DNA of 64,000 nucleotides. It comes from Paulownia fortunei (Eukaryota > Streptophyta > Magnoliopsida > Lamiales > Paulowniaceae). This document shows positions 24,422 through 37,600 of the stretch, one piece after another (within the stretch, counting starts at the first letter, position 1; every line of letters starts with the position of its first letter). The notes below the pieces were generated by a model, which saw only the letters and a list, made by a program, of their open reading frames with translations, did not search any database and had not been told where the DNA came from. The position numbers and the translations under genes were made by a program. The stretch lies in assembly GCA_019321725.1 (NCBI GenBank), contig CM033112.1, positions 22,846,509 through 22,910,508 on the forward strand. The letters are read 5' to 3'.

Positions 24422-27400
24422 ATCTCCCACTTGGACTACATATGATACCGTAAACAATTATATTATAAATCTTGAGTGCGCACAAAATGCTATCTATCTT
24501 TGAAATATCTCTTGAGTTACAATCTGGTCCATTTCCTATATCAGAATGGGATCAAAACAACATTCGTTACATTTATTTGTAACTAAACCCATCAATGGTC
24601 ACCACACTAACATATTCAATGACATAGATCGAGTATGGATGTATAGCATGGAAATTACATGCTAAATTGCAAATAATTCAGAGTATGAAAATAAACCATC
24701 ATCTTTATTATGCAGATAACAAACATAAATTGTGTCTAAACCAAAAGAACATCAAAATTACAAACTCCTACTGAAGTGCACATATCAAAGAATACAACAC
24801 CCTATGAGCAGTGTGCTCATAAAACACCTTGGTTGGTAAACCCTTGGTGAGTAGATCCACAATCATGGAATTTGTCCGAATATGTTCTATAGACACTTGA
24901 TAACTCTGAATTCTTTCTTTATTTAATAACAAGAAACTTGATGTCTATGTGCATCGTCTTCAATGAGCTTACGTTGTTAATAGAATATGGTAAAGTTGAT
25001 TTATAGTCGCAATATATATTTACTGGTATTTAATACCATCCTTAATATGCAGCCTAGTGACAAAGTTACGCAGCCATATCCCAAAATTAGATGCCTCGTA
25101 ACAGGCTATGAATTCAACTACCATAGTGGAAGAAGCTATGAGTGTCTGCTTAGCACTCTTCCCAAAAATAGCTCTTCCAATTAACAATTAAGTATAACCC
25201 AAAGTGGATCTCTGACTGTATAGGCATCCAATAAAATCGAAATCAGAATATCGAATGATCTCCTGAACATCTGATTTCCGATAAGTGAACATATAATCTT
25301 TTATTCTATATAAACACCATATAACCCTTTTGACTACTTCTCAATAATCCATTCTAAGATTATTTAAATATCTGCCTAATATTCCTTCTATGCATGCTAT
25401 ATCTAGATAAATACAAACTTTAGCATACATAAGGTTTCCTACAGCTGACGCATGAGGAATCTTTTGCATTTTTTTTTACTTTAAACTTATTCTCAGGGCA
25501 CTAATTGAGACTAAACTTGTCTCTCTTAGCAATAGGAGTATCTCTCGATGTGCAATCTTTCATGCCAAATCTACTATAAACCCTTTCAATATAGCTCTTT
25601 TGTGATAATCCAAGAATACCTCAAAAGAGATCTCAATATATCTGTATGTATAAGACAAAAGAGACGTCCCCAAGATCTTTAATCTCAAAATTCTTAATCA
25701 GAAATCTCTTGGTTTCATACAATAAGCCTATATCGCTACTGGCTAACAGTATATCATCGACATATAACACTAGGAAAATGTATTTACTCCAATTGAACTT
25801 GTGGTATACATAATCATCAACCTTATTTATCTCAAACCCAAACGAGATAATGACTTGATGAAATTTATGATACCGTTAACGGGAATCCAGCTCCAAATCA
25901 AAATGAGCTACACCTGCCAAAATGTTTCTAAAGAGTCTTTCAATTAAACCGAAATGAAAGTCTCTTTATAATTAATGTAATCATTTTGAGTGAAATTCTT
26001 GACGACTAGACATACTTTATATCTCTCAACATTACTTGTTTAATCCTTATTGGTCTTAAATATCTATTTACAACCAATGTGTTTCACACCTTTAGGCAAT
26101 TTGATGAGATCCCAAATGTCATTGTCTCTTATGGATTTCATCTTATATTTCATGGCATCAATCCACTTTTGAAAACTAAAACTTTATTAGTTTTATGAAA
26201 GTTGATTGAATCATTTTTCATCACTCTTATGCCAACCTCATACTCATGGAGAAAACGATATAATAACCAGAATCGTTGTTCTCCTTTCTCAAATGGATTT
26301 CTTAATTACATTTCCTCTTGAGATTGTTGAATTTGTTTTTTAAAAAATAATTTTCTTTATTTTGAAGAGAGAACTCCTCAACATTGTCTTGATAGTCCAA
26401 ATTTGTATCTTGAACAATGTCAAAAATATAAGTCTAAATATTATCAATATTGACAGTAGGAAAAGAAATGAATTCCTCTTAAAAAACAAGACAATGTCTT
26501 TAACCTTATCTTCCTCCCAAACTCAACTTTCTCAAGAGAAATCGTATTTCCCGTCTGAAAATAATCTAGTCAAAGGGATCATAAAATTTGTAATATCTTG
26601 AAAATTTAAAGTACCCAACAAAGTGGCAGCTTAAAGATCTGGAGTCCAGTTTCCTTTCACTTAGCTTTTAAGGCCTTACCTTAGTTGGACAACCCCAAAT
26701 ATATTGTATATCCATACTCTATAAAGAGTTTTAGTTACCACTTTGATTGGAACCTTGTTAATAATGTAAGTTGCAGTCTTTAGTACTTCTCTCAATTTTT
26801 TTATTTTTATTTTTTAATGTGTTCTTCTTGCAGAAGTAACAAGTAAATTCCTAATCCTGTTTTTTTACAATTTTTGTTATGGTGTCCCAATTGCAACTTA
26901 CTTTCTTTTATCTTGAGGGAGTAGTTGCTAAATGATCACTTTTAGTCTTTTCTCGCTCAAATATTTTTTTCTTGAACACTAAGATATGAACTCATAAGAG
27001 TCCATTTGTCCTTTAGGGTGTTATCACTCACTTTAAACTGTTCATATTGTGCCAGAAGATAAATGAAACTATATGCACAAACAAGTTCTCAAACAGCTCT
27101 AACTTTAGTGCCTTTAATTTGGAAGCGATGTTAGACATTTCCATAATGTGCTTCCTTATGTTTCATTTTTCTTTATACTTTATTGAAATAAGATTAGCCA
27201 AAAAAATGTGTTTGTTTCAATCAATATCTTTAAAAAACTTTTTAACACTATCCTCCTCAAACATAGTGCCCTTAAATATTTCTAGAATTGTACACTTTAT
27301 GATCATAAGACTCATGCGGTTAGAACAACTCCACTTTTCAAAATTCCTTTAACCTTAGGGTAACTTTCATTAGTAAGCGTAGGAGATTGTTCAATCTGAA

Positions 27401-28679
27401 GCGCAAGATCAAGATCTATGCACCCGAAAAACAATCATAATGTTCTTTTTTAAATTCTTGAAATTTGTGCCTTTAAGCACAAATAAAATTAACATTGGCA
27501 GATATTGTAAAATTATAAGCAGAAACATAATTCAAGGAACAAAACTAAATAACATACTCATAATCAATATCTATGTCATCATAAAAAAAAAATCCATATT
27601 TATGCATGACATAATTAAATAATAGTGGGTCCCATCATGAGATACCTAGCACAACATTGATGTTTAGTATAAACATCAACTGTAAGTGGCACTCTCCATA
27701 TAATAATCAAATACTGACAATTAGTCCTATCAAACAATAACCTTCTTTTGGACCGATTATTACTCACATGAAAAACCTAATAATCATCACGTACTTATTA
27801 CCACAGGTATATTTATTATTTGGCCAAACAATAACCTTCATTTGAGCCGATTATTATTCGCATAAATAACAAACATATACATCTTAATATTCCAAAATAA
27901 ATAAATCTACACAATAGAGGTTACTTTGGCAACGTATTGTTTCAATCAATTTATTTTGTGATATCAAACAAATAAGAACAAATATAATCCCAAATTTATC
28001 TCACATATCTATCATCTGACCAAATAATAATCTTTTTTTGGGCCGATTATTATCCGCAAAGATATAGACATAATGCAAACCTTTTCTTGATATCTAATAT
28101 TTTAAAAATAAATTTAATAATAGTGGTTACTTTGATAACATATTATTTCAATTTATCTCGAAATATATGATAAGATTTTCAAAATTTTCTTTATTGGAAT
28201 TTTACTAGAAATTGGATTGAGTCTTGCACAAATTAGATTTAAATTCAATTTTGAATTCAATCCTTATGGGTTAGAATAAATCTTACCCACTTTATGACCC
28301 AAACAATGAGCCCAAACTAACCTTATAAATTTGAGCCTAATAACATATTTTTATTCTTAATTTTAATTTAAACCCAAAACCCAAAACCCAAAAATCAAAT
28401 AGGCTTTAAATCTTAATCCATAACTGAATTAAACCCAAAATAAATTGGACTAAAAATTATTTATAATTTAAACCCAAAATCACATAAATTCAAATTTAAA
28501 TCTCAAATTAAGCCCTAAAAAACCCTTAAATCTAATTGAATTAACTCAAATAATCTAATTAAATTAACTCAAATAAATCAGGTCCAAATTAATGCTTAAT
28601 TCTAAATTTAGGCCTAAACTATAATTAGCCTTTAATCTAATTATAATTAATCCTAATCTACCAAACATAAAACAAAAGA

Positions 28680-29200
28680 CCCAGTACCCATTCCTCATTT
28701 CGCCCACACAATTTTCCCGTCGGTTGCTCATTTCCCTCACTGCTATTACCGATGGCCCGATGATTCAACCTCCAGCCATTGACGTAGCCCTTGCCAGTCG
28801 CCAGCCACCCCTGCTTCCAGCCGCCACCCCACGCTGCCCCGACACAACTGCGGCGACTGCAGCAACGAGCTGCCACAGATCAGCCACTCCTTTTCGCGAA
28901 GACGTTGTTATTTTGTCGCCGTTTCTCCACGCGAAGACCGCAAAGCAGGCCGCCACCTTCTTAATTTTATGTTGTTTCGGTGGCGACCGAAGAAAACAAG
29001 ACGGACGGGTGTTGCCCGATTCCTGATGGGCCACCGGCCGCCACCTTCGCGGCTGTCTGTTCGAGGGAAAAGAGCTGCCCTACCGCCTGGAATGCATAAT
29101 ATATAGGCCGGTTTTGTTTGTATTTTTTTTTTTGGTTGTTCTTCGGAGAAGATGCCAGTGTTGGTGGGGGTAAACCGACACTTAAACAAGAGCAATAACT
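28680..29200. other. GC-rich island inside the copia leader
   Basis: This roughly 500-bp block is far richer in G+C than anything within several kilobases. Because of its composition it is open in several frames on both strands, for example plus 28724-29026 and minus 28765-29034. None of those translations resembles a known domain. It lies between the primer site and gag, so it is either an unusual leader or captured host DNA. Confidence 0.5.
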
Positions 29201-29418
29201 CTTATTTAAAACCAATAATTTGAAATAAATTAGCGAATTATAATTTGTAATATTCAAAAAGTTGAAAATCGATATCCCAAAAATTTGTTGATCTGAATTC
29301 ATAATTTTTTCATGTCTCAAATTCTTCTTTCAATTTTAATTATAAAAACTGAATATAATCACAAAAGAAGGAATAAATAATTTTTGATAATCTATCATGA
29401 TCTGCTCTTATACCATTT

Positions 29419-29553
29419 GTTAGATTATAATATAATATGATTCAATAATCACAATCCAAAATTTTCATGTAAATTATTAAGAAATATTTTAATTCTTTCA
29501 TTGCCATAGATTTTCGATTTAGAAATAAAATATTTCTTGATAATTTACATATG
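29419..29553. repeat. Fold-back remnant of the 5' LTR
   Basis: The first part (29419-29500) matches the end of the 3' LTR in the same orientation. It then turns into the reverse complement of LTR sequence: catgtaaattattaagaaat at 29470 is mirrored by atttcttgataatttacat at 29533-29551. The arms are roughly 30-35 nt and could fold into a hairpin. Confidence 0.8.
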
Positions 29554-29554
29554 C

Positions 29555-29976
29555 AATATGCAATTTTTCTAGTTTATATCATATGGTCGATATGATTAAA
29601 ATATGAGATTAAATATCATGAAATTAAAATTTTGGTATCTAAGAATTTTAAAGAACATATTTCGAGCTATTTTGTCATTATTGTAGTGGAACCATCTAAG
29701 AAAATATGACTAGATAATATCAATTATATTACTAGAATATGATATCAAATGTGTTTGAATTGAAAATTTTGATAGCTACGAATTTCAAAATACTTATTTC
29801 AAACTATTTTGTTCATCGCAGCAGCAGAGGAATTCAAATTCAAATCCTTCATCTAGATATTGCATAAGAAAATATGAGTATTTCTAAATTAAAATTAGGT
29901 ATACTCCAAAATTGTAATTCATAAATACTAGTGAGAAAAAGGCCATGATAAATCAATGGAAAACCAGAGTCTCAAA
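29555..29976. repeat. Host flank repeat, right copy
   Basis: This is a direct-orientation copy of 23560-23978. It begins right after the fold-back LTR remnant and continues through ctcaaa into cacataatg, which looks like the original uninterrupted site. Confidence 0.9.
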
Positions 29977-30077
29977 CACATAATGAAAATAAAATAAAAT
30001 AAAATTATTTTTAAGCAACAATGAGAAAGCAAGCATATGTTTATTCTAACAGCATCCTGCTCTAAAACAATGATACA

Positions 30078-30338
30078 TCACTCGAAAATCAGAGTCTCGA
30101 AACAATGCAGCCCATCAAAAGCCGGAGAGAAGAGAAAAAACAGTTTGCTACTTTCGAGCTGACCCTTAATCTTCCCCTTATAAGCAGCCACTGTTACAGA
30201 ATTGGGGGACTCCACAGACTTTTTTATTGAACTATTTTTGCCAATATTCGATAATTTGGCAGCAGGTAGAGGCAGCACCAACTCGTCGCCAAAGTAATCG
30301 GCACAGATGACCTTCACTGATGAACTAAAAACAGACAT
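30078..30338 (-). CDS. Small ORF of unknown function, possible gene fragment
   Basis: An 86-codon ORF starting MSVFSSSVKVICADYFG and ending HCFETLIFE. The frame is open for 81 codons further upstream, but that part is hydrophobic and AT-driven, so I chose the internal Met. The composition (GDELVLPLPAAKLS, ESPNSVTVAAYKG) looks more protein-like than the surrounding spacer, yet I do not recognise the family. It may be a truncated exon of a longer gene. Low confidence that it is expressed. Confidence 0.25.
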   Translation of the reverse strand: MSVFSSSVKVICADYFGDELVLPLPAAKLSNIGKNSSIKKSVESPNSVTVAAYKGKIKGQLESSKLFFLFSPAFDGLHCFETLIFE

Positions 30339-32930
30339 TGCTCTTATCAACTTTTTATTTTTTTCCGAAAAGAGAAAAAACCTTAATATGTGTAGTAGCA
30401 GAAGTAGAGAGAAAAGGATATTATGTAGAGACCAATTCCTAGTCGGAACAGGACTTATCTCAATCAGTTCCACAAGGAAAAAGTAAATTAACTTCCTTTT
30501 TTGGATTCTCCTACCAAATTTGAAAATAGTACCATATATTACTAATAAATTCTTATCTATCTTCACTTTCTTGGTAAACAAGTTTGATTTTTTGGACCAC
30601 TACACCAGGCTTAGATTTGGGCCACTGTTTCAAATCGGTCTACATACAGGTAATCCTGGGCTCAGATATTAATGAATAAAAATCTAAACTATTAATGCTA
30701 AACGACTGACAAATATATTTTTTTGAGAAATTTTATGTCACATAATCTAAATGGATTTATAAGCCATTCTATATGTATATATGTAATCGAATGACTCACA
30801 ATTCCACTTTAGTAGTAGTAAAGTGGGTAGCTTGAAATGAGCTATATTTCTAATAATTGACGGACAATGAGATCAAGAATGAAAAGTTATATTTTACAGG
30901 GCTGATTAGACTTATCTTATGATTGGCTATAATCATTACTAACTAATTTTTGAATTTAATTAATTTTCACCTGGATTAGGAAATGAAAATTTAAATTGAA
31001 CCAGTGAATTATAAATGAGCAACAAGTAATCCAACGGTTGTCCATTAATCTGGCTTGATTCTGGGACTTTCTAAAAAAATTCATAAATGCATAACGTATG
31101 TAACAAATCAACAACTACGAATGCAACATGCAATTTCAATTTTAGATGGTGGTTGACTTTCATTCCTAGTTCTACTCTCTGTTTAATTTCCAATTATCTT
31201 ATAGGCCCAAGGAACGAGGCTATAAATCATATATTCTTCTTCAAAAGTCCCCAAACTTTGGCTGAAAAATACTGTGGCAAATGATCATCCAGATAAAGAA
31301 GCGCATGTAAAAACAACATGCTCCATATTTGGATGTTATACCACAGTTTGAATATTGGAGATGAATAAAGAGTTTTCAAAGTCACAATCTACTTTACATG
31401 GAGTATTATTGTTTTAGTTGAAAAAATTTATCTCATAGGATTTATTAAAAAAAATTAATAGGTTTTCCAAGGACAAACTGACTAAGTATTAATTGAAATA
31501 TCAAATATATTCACTCAATTTTGTGGGATATATGATAAATCAAAACACCGTATTTGTTCTTTCAATATTTATTCTAATAGTAGTATAGGTTCAACCCAAA
31601 TCCTCGTACTAAACATAGGTGGCTTTGTTGGAAAAAATCAAAAAACAAATATATATATATATTATATATAGATAGATAGATAGATAGATAGATAGACAGA
31701 CAGATAGATATTAAAAAAAAAACAAACGCCATGTTAGGGCCAGAAGGTAGCTGAGCCAATACCAATCTTGTGGTCAAGTCAACCACTAAAAAATATTCAG
31801 TTAAAGAAAAATACAAATTAAATATTTGTACACAATATTTTCATAATCAGATCAGTGATCAAACTGGTCTTACTATCAATTAGCGGTTCAATCGATTGAA
31901 CCAATTCAATCGTCGGTCAGACCGGTCTAATGAAAATTGATTATATTTTCTTATTATATTATGTAAAATGATAATATAATAAACTAATTGTTATATAATA
32001 CATTTTAAATATAAAAAAAATAAATAATTATATAACAAAATACAAAATTCAAATACATAAATATAATAAAATATTAAATTTAAACTTCTTAAAAAATAAA
32101 AAAATAATAAAAATCGGTCAAACCAGTATGATCGATTTTAATTTGTTTTGACTGCTTGACTAGTCAAACCAAAAATTCGATTTTATGTACCTAATTGGAT
32201 TGGATCGGATCGGACCGATCTCCAATTTTTGGTTGAACCGACAGATCTAATCCGATCTGATTTTAAAAAAATGACTTGTAACAAATATATTCATACGATA
32301 ATTATTAACAAATTTCAGTTTTAACAACTCCTTTTGATTAAGTTGAGAAATACTTTAGATTTTTTATTTCACTTTGCACCTTAGAAAATCATTGGAAACA
32401 TCATGTTACCTAGTGGATACTTTCTAAGTGGATTTGTGTGTTATAAAAAGCATATATAACGATATTATAAAATAAAATAATAATCCATTATGAGTAATCT
32501 AACGAATTCACACGATATTAGGTAATGTTCGGCTATGTAGCATCTCATGAGCCAAAAATCACATATGTCATAAAGATGTCATTAATTATTACCTGCCAAG
32601 TTGGCTGGGGAGTGGTGCCGCAACCCAATTCAGATCTTCCATTTAAATATAATTTTTTCATCTAATATTTCATATAATATATTTACACTATATGTATATA
32701 ATATTTTTTTAAAATATATACTTAATATTAATTATAAAATATTCATATGACCTAAATATATGATATAAAATAAAAAAATACTAAATTAGAATCTAAAGTG
32801 CCCACAACCAGCGTCACGCAAAACCATCAAAACGGTATAGAATTAAATATGTTGAACTTTTATCCCATATTGAGCGAACAAGTAAGAAGATTAATAGCTT
32901 AAGCTTTTAGATCAAGCTAAAAAGATAGGT
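30339..32930. other. Repeat-rich spacer
   Basis: No gene was recognised. A (GATA)n microsatellite with GACA variants lies at about 31668-31709, next to a TA-run. The segment 31850-32260 is bounded by ggtcttac/accggtc-type and ccgatc/aaccgac-type sequence in opposed orientation, like a degraded terminal-inverted-repeat element, but the boundaries are not clear. Confidence 0.45.
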
Positions 32931-33484
32931 CCTGTGACCTCCATACTAACAGAACATTTTAACCAATTAAATTAATAAATCATATGTCTATATCTTTAAA
33001 TAAGTGAATAAATAAATATCATGTTTTTTTTTTCACTTTTTTTTCCTCAAATTGCTTTGTTGTTTTTGAAAATTAATATAATTGGTGTTATGCCCCTCTT
33101 TAAATTTAATTAATTAGTTTCATCAAGTTATAAATCAAGTATTTCATTTAAGCATTCTACGTTTCATATTAATAATAAGTAAAGTTTTGAAAATTATCTA
33201 ATGATTACTTTACAATTATCTTAATAATAAGTAAATTTATAATTTTTTAAATTTTTTTAATAATACTACTTTACAATTATCTAGTACTTATTCCTCAATT
33301 TTTCATTTAGTATTATTAAATTATTGTAATATTGTATCGATTTTACATAATAACATTAAATTCGAAAATTAAAATTTAGTAAATTGTGCTTTTCAATGAA
33401 GTGTAAATGAAAAAAAATATTTTTTTAAAATTTTAAAAATTAATTTAGTCACTTTTATTTTTGATCATAGGGTTAAATTTTAGC
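32931..33484. repeat. Dispersed repeat, copy 1 (pairs with 37601-38127)
   Basis: Both copies carry, in order, aaccaatt..gttaata, ataattggtgtt, ctctttaaatttaattaatt, gaaaattatctaatga, catttagtattattaaatta and aatttagtaaattgtgcttt. They are direct repeats about 4.7 kb apart. No coding region or termini are evident. Confidence 0.75.
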
Positions 33485-33708
33485 TATTTTTTTCCAAATT
33501 TAAGTTAATTTTTTTTATTAAGTTAAAAAATTAATAATACTTTTTATAAATTTAAGTTCAATTTTTTTTAAATAAAATAAGATAAAATATAAGGGTAGAA
33601 ATTGAAACCAAAATCGATTTGATAATTCTGAAACTCGAATTATAATCAGTCTTAACAATTAATATTAAAAATTGAGATTTTTTTAAATTATAAAATCGAT
33701 AATTTCAA

Positions 33709-33906
33709 ATCATAACTGGCAGATACTGAATCGTGGTATAGATATATGTTAGACCCGGTCATAATTAATGAACTCCTGCATTTATTGGGCTTACTTTCCA
33801 CATTTAAACCATAACTGACAGATGCTGAATCGTGGTATAGATGTATGTTACACCCGGTCATAATTAATGAACTCCTGCATTTATGGGGCTTACTTTCCAC
33901 ATTTAA
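33709..33906. repeat. Two-copy tandem repeat, period 99 bp
   Basis: The unit starting ataactg(g/a)cagat(a/g)ctg begins at 33712 and again at 33811. The copies differ at only a few positions, so the duplication is recent. ORFs crossing it simply repeat the unit. Confidence 0.9.
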
Positions 33907-36900
33907 GAAGCTCAATAGAGTTCTCGAAGGAATCTCCTGTGCGGTGCCAAAGCCAATGGTGTGGAAATTATATGTGGACAACAAGTAATATAAAAGTCAA
34001 TTGTGTGGAAAATATGGATCGACTCTCCTATGTTTGATTGAGACAAGAAGTAAGGGTTCTGGAAGGACTCTATGTAACAAGATGACCCAATTATTGTGTC
34101 CCACAACCTGGCGGGGACTCTATAGAGAATCACCTGTAAGGTGATGAGTGGTCTAAATGAATAGAGAAAGATGCATCGTGTAACAAAAAGGCCATGGCGG
34201 CTGTTGGATACAGTCGCCCCACTCATTTTTTTTATATTTATATTTTTAATATATTTAAAAATTTACCCTCTTAAATTTTTATAATCTTATTTCGGATATG
34301 TAGATTTAATAAATTTAGAAATATTTTAAAATTATTTTAAAATTTTATTTTTTTTAAAAATTTAGGTGATGGAATTTATTATTGATGTAAAGTTTTAAAA
34401 GATATTTGTACTAACTTTAAAATTTTTATAATGATTCAATTTCTACAAATATGAATATTTTAGTAAAAAAACATACTCATTATTGTTATTTTTTGATTTT
34501 ATTTTTTATTTTTTAATTTATTTGATTTCACTTTCATTACTTATTATATGAAGTTATACTAATTTTTATTTCGCAATAAATCATATATGTAAGTTTTTCA
34601 TGATATAAAAATTATTTGATCTAATTAATGATTAAATAATGCTCAAATTCTTGTAAGTTAAATTTTGTTTTGTGTTGGATTGAATTAAAATTAATTATCA
34701 TTTTTATTTAGAAGTTAGCTTCCGTTCAAATACTTATGCAAGTATAATAAATATGAAATATTATATATAAGTATCACATATTATATTTATATTTACATTT
34801 TAATTTCTAATAATTAGTTAAGAAAAAAAAATTAATAAAAAAATAATTTTATATGTAAAAAAATAATAATTTGGTGCCAAACCTAAAAAGAAAAAAACTC
34901 ATGATTTTGGAGTACATATGAGGTGAAGCATATAGTGTACATGCTAATTGAGGGGCAGTTAAAGTCCCATGTCTGAAGTGGATGATTCAACCGTGATGGG
35001 GAGATTGCTATGTGTTTCCGCGTGAATTAAATATAATGAGTTTGTGTCTTTCATTAAAAAAATAAGTAAAATAAGAAAATTTAGTACATGTTTGGGAGTA
35101 TTTTTAAAATAAAAATTTATCTATAAAATAAATTTTTTTAAAAAGTATTTATAAATATTATTAAGTGTTTGGTAAAAATATACTTTAATACCCATTTAGT
35201 AGAAATGCAAGAAAAGAAATTTAAAAGTCACAATTTTATACTTTTCTAAAATGAACTTTTGAAAAAGTGATTTATTTTAAAAATTCATTTAAAAATAATT
35301 ATCAAACATATAAATTTTTTACAAATGAACTTTTATATCTAAAAATTCGTTTGAAATAAATTTTCAAATACCCTCTTAATATGTTTGTGACGGTTAAGAC
35401 TCAATAACTTAAGCTTTGAAATAAGTTGAAGTCCAGACAGGTATAATAGGACAAAACACAGTTGATAGACAGCTGTATCGGGCTCCACAGGTAAGAAGAG
35501 TTATAGGCCCATCCCAACAAATCCCAATATGTGTTGAAGATGCTTTATAAAGTGAAATAACTGAGGGCGAGTTTGGCCCAACTTATGAAAATTGATTTTG
35601 CTAAACTGCACTAGCCTAAATCTCCAAAATTTAGCTTTTACAAAATGTAGATTACTGTGTTTAATTAATCCAAACAATAATTATAGTTTGGGCCAAACAC
35701 CTCCAATAATTACAATGGACCAATAGTAATTTTTTGTTGCCAAATACCCATACAGGCAACTATAGGGGCCCCAAAAAATAATTTTGAGAGTTCCAAGCAT
35801 TGGGCCGAACTTACCCTAAGTCCATCAATCATCATATAATGCAAGTGACAGAAAATTATAAAGGGTTAATTATGGGGACCTCCTATGGAAACTAGTGTAA
35901 TTAGTGACTATACCCCTCTTCCTTTTGAAATGACCAAAACTTTCCCTCCAAGTTTAGAACGTTTTTCCATTAGGGCTTTGAACAGGAAAAAATGATGATG
36001 TCCAAAAAAAATTATCATTTTTTCAATTTACACCTAATCTTACTTTTTGACCTTTTTTTTTTTACTTTTTCATGGACGAGGATGCCCTCAATAATATGTC
36101 AAATTTAGAGGGGTGTTTTTGTAATAAATTGAAATTTGTAAACAGGGCAATTGTAAGATAACATTGTTTGTAGAATGCAGTTGTTGGATGCAAAATTTAT
36201 TTAGCTTGTTTTATTATTCTCATCTGCTATTGCCATATTTTCAGGTGGAAAACAAAAAATGAATTTGGCAACAAATTATGCCAACTACATCACATAATGA
36301 GGTGAAGCTATACAAGGAGAGCTGAAGTGTATAATGTTCTGCTCAAATTGGGCTAGTGCAAAACTTATTGGCACTAAACCTTGTATATTAGTTTTATAAA
36401 TGGAATTCCAACTTGTAATAATTTTCACAAAGTCATGTAATGAAACCTCAAAATACTTTGAAATGATGCAATGTCTTTTTTTGTTGATTTCACATTTGGA
36501 ATCAATTTTTTTTAAACATATTGTAAGCTGAAATTTAACACATAAAACAACTAAACACAAATGTCAAACACTATTCGGATCATATGGATCCAGGATACAC
36601 AACTAAATTGTAATTTTTTTTATGAAACATAATAATAACAACTATTATTTAAATCTAGTTCTTGTTGTTCTTGTGATTTGATCGATTATACAAAAATATT
36701 TTTTTGTATATTAAAGTTCAAAACTTTCACCTAAAGCTTCTGGCCGATGGCAATAGATTTTGAAATAATCTGAATCAATCTCTACCTCTCACAGATAAAA
36801 TAAAAAAATCCTGAATTAATTAGATTAATTCAAGACATAATCATAATACTTCTAATTAGTTCAAAACTACACAAACTCCTTTCGTTGTTGGAACTGGTTT

Positions 36901-37600
36901 GCTAAAAGCTCAAACTGTTTTTCTTCTAAAGTTGATTCACACCTTAAGAGGGTATTTGACTAAACTTATTTAAAATATCTTATAAGCTCCTACATCTCAT
37001 AAAATATTGTTGGAACTTATAAGATGTTATATCTTATTTTAAAAATAAGTTGTTGAAATGTTTGGATAAAATAAGATTATATAGCTTTTAACATATTAGT
37101 AATGATAAATTTGTAATTAAAACTGTCAAAATTAAAGGAGTTTGTTAAAATAAAATCTTAATTTGAAAATAAGTTGGAGTGTAGGTAGATCTGACCACGG
37201 TTCAAGAAAATTCCGACCCTTAACTTTAACCGTCAAGGACGGTTACGGTTACGATTCTACTTAACTGATGGTTCCGGTTTCGATTCCGGTTCCGACCCTT
37301 ATATTTTATTTTATTTTTTAAAATTTTTTTTGAACTTAAATTTACAAAAAATATTGTTAATTTTTGAACTTAAAGAAAACTATTTAAAAGCTTATAAACT
37401 TTAAAAAAAAAAGTACCTACACCTAGACCCAACCACGGATTAGATCCGACCCAGACCCGACCCATGACCGGACCGTGGTCAACGGGTCAGAACCCATTGA
37501 CCACGGTTCACGGGTTCGACCCGTGAATCAGCTCGTGAGTCTACAAGCCGGTTACGGTTTATAGAACCAAAAACCGTCGGGTTTTTTAATTTTTTTATTA
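33907..37600. other. Repeat-rich spacer without a recognised gene
   Basis: AT-rich sequence with a likely MITE at 35565-35816 and other MITE-like stretches (35085-35384 and about 36950-37160, each with a ggGtatttga-type end). A GC-richer block at 37190-37580 repeats gaccc, ggttcc and accggt motifs, a composition typical of degraded DNA-transposon ends. Confidence 0.45.
35565..35816. mobile_element. Probable Tourist-like (PIF/Harbinger type) MITE, 252 bp
   Basis: The left end GGGCGAGTTTGGCCCAA and the reverse complement of the right end, GGGTAAGTTCGGCCCAA, form terminal inverted repeats of about 17 bp. They are bordered by tga on the left and taa on the right, close to the TWA target expected for PIF/Harbinger MITEs. 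There is no coding capacity. Confidence 0.6.

Larger units (their letters stand above)
23979..29553 (-). mobile_element. Degenerate Ty1/copia retrotransposon, internally deleted
   Basis: Read on the minus strand, the order is: truncated 5' LTR remnant (29553-29419), tRNA-Met type primer site (tggtataagagca, about 29417-29404), long leader, gag-like segment (about 27390-26900), zinc-knuckle remnant, the end of the integrase region (about 26790-26500), reverse transcriptase with YVDDILLASSD (about 25780-25730), RNase H (about 25190-24780), polypurine tract (aagtgggagattg, about 24434-24422) and the 3' LTR. Stops and frameshifts occur throughout, and the protease and integrase core are missing, so it cannot move on its own. 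The order gag-IN-RT-RH is diagnostic of copia. Confidence 0.85.

Noticed and set aside
28724..29195. Overlapping ORFs of 89-117 codons on both strands
   Set aside because: They lie in the GC-rich island inside the copia leader. Stop codons are rare there because of composition, and no domain is visible.
37190..37580. GC-richer block with repeated gaccc and accggt motifs as a regulatory region
   Set aside because: The repeats look like degraded transposon ends and no gene starts nearby.
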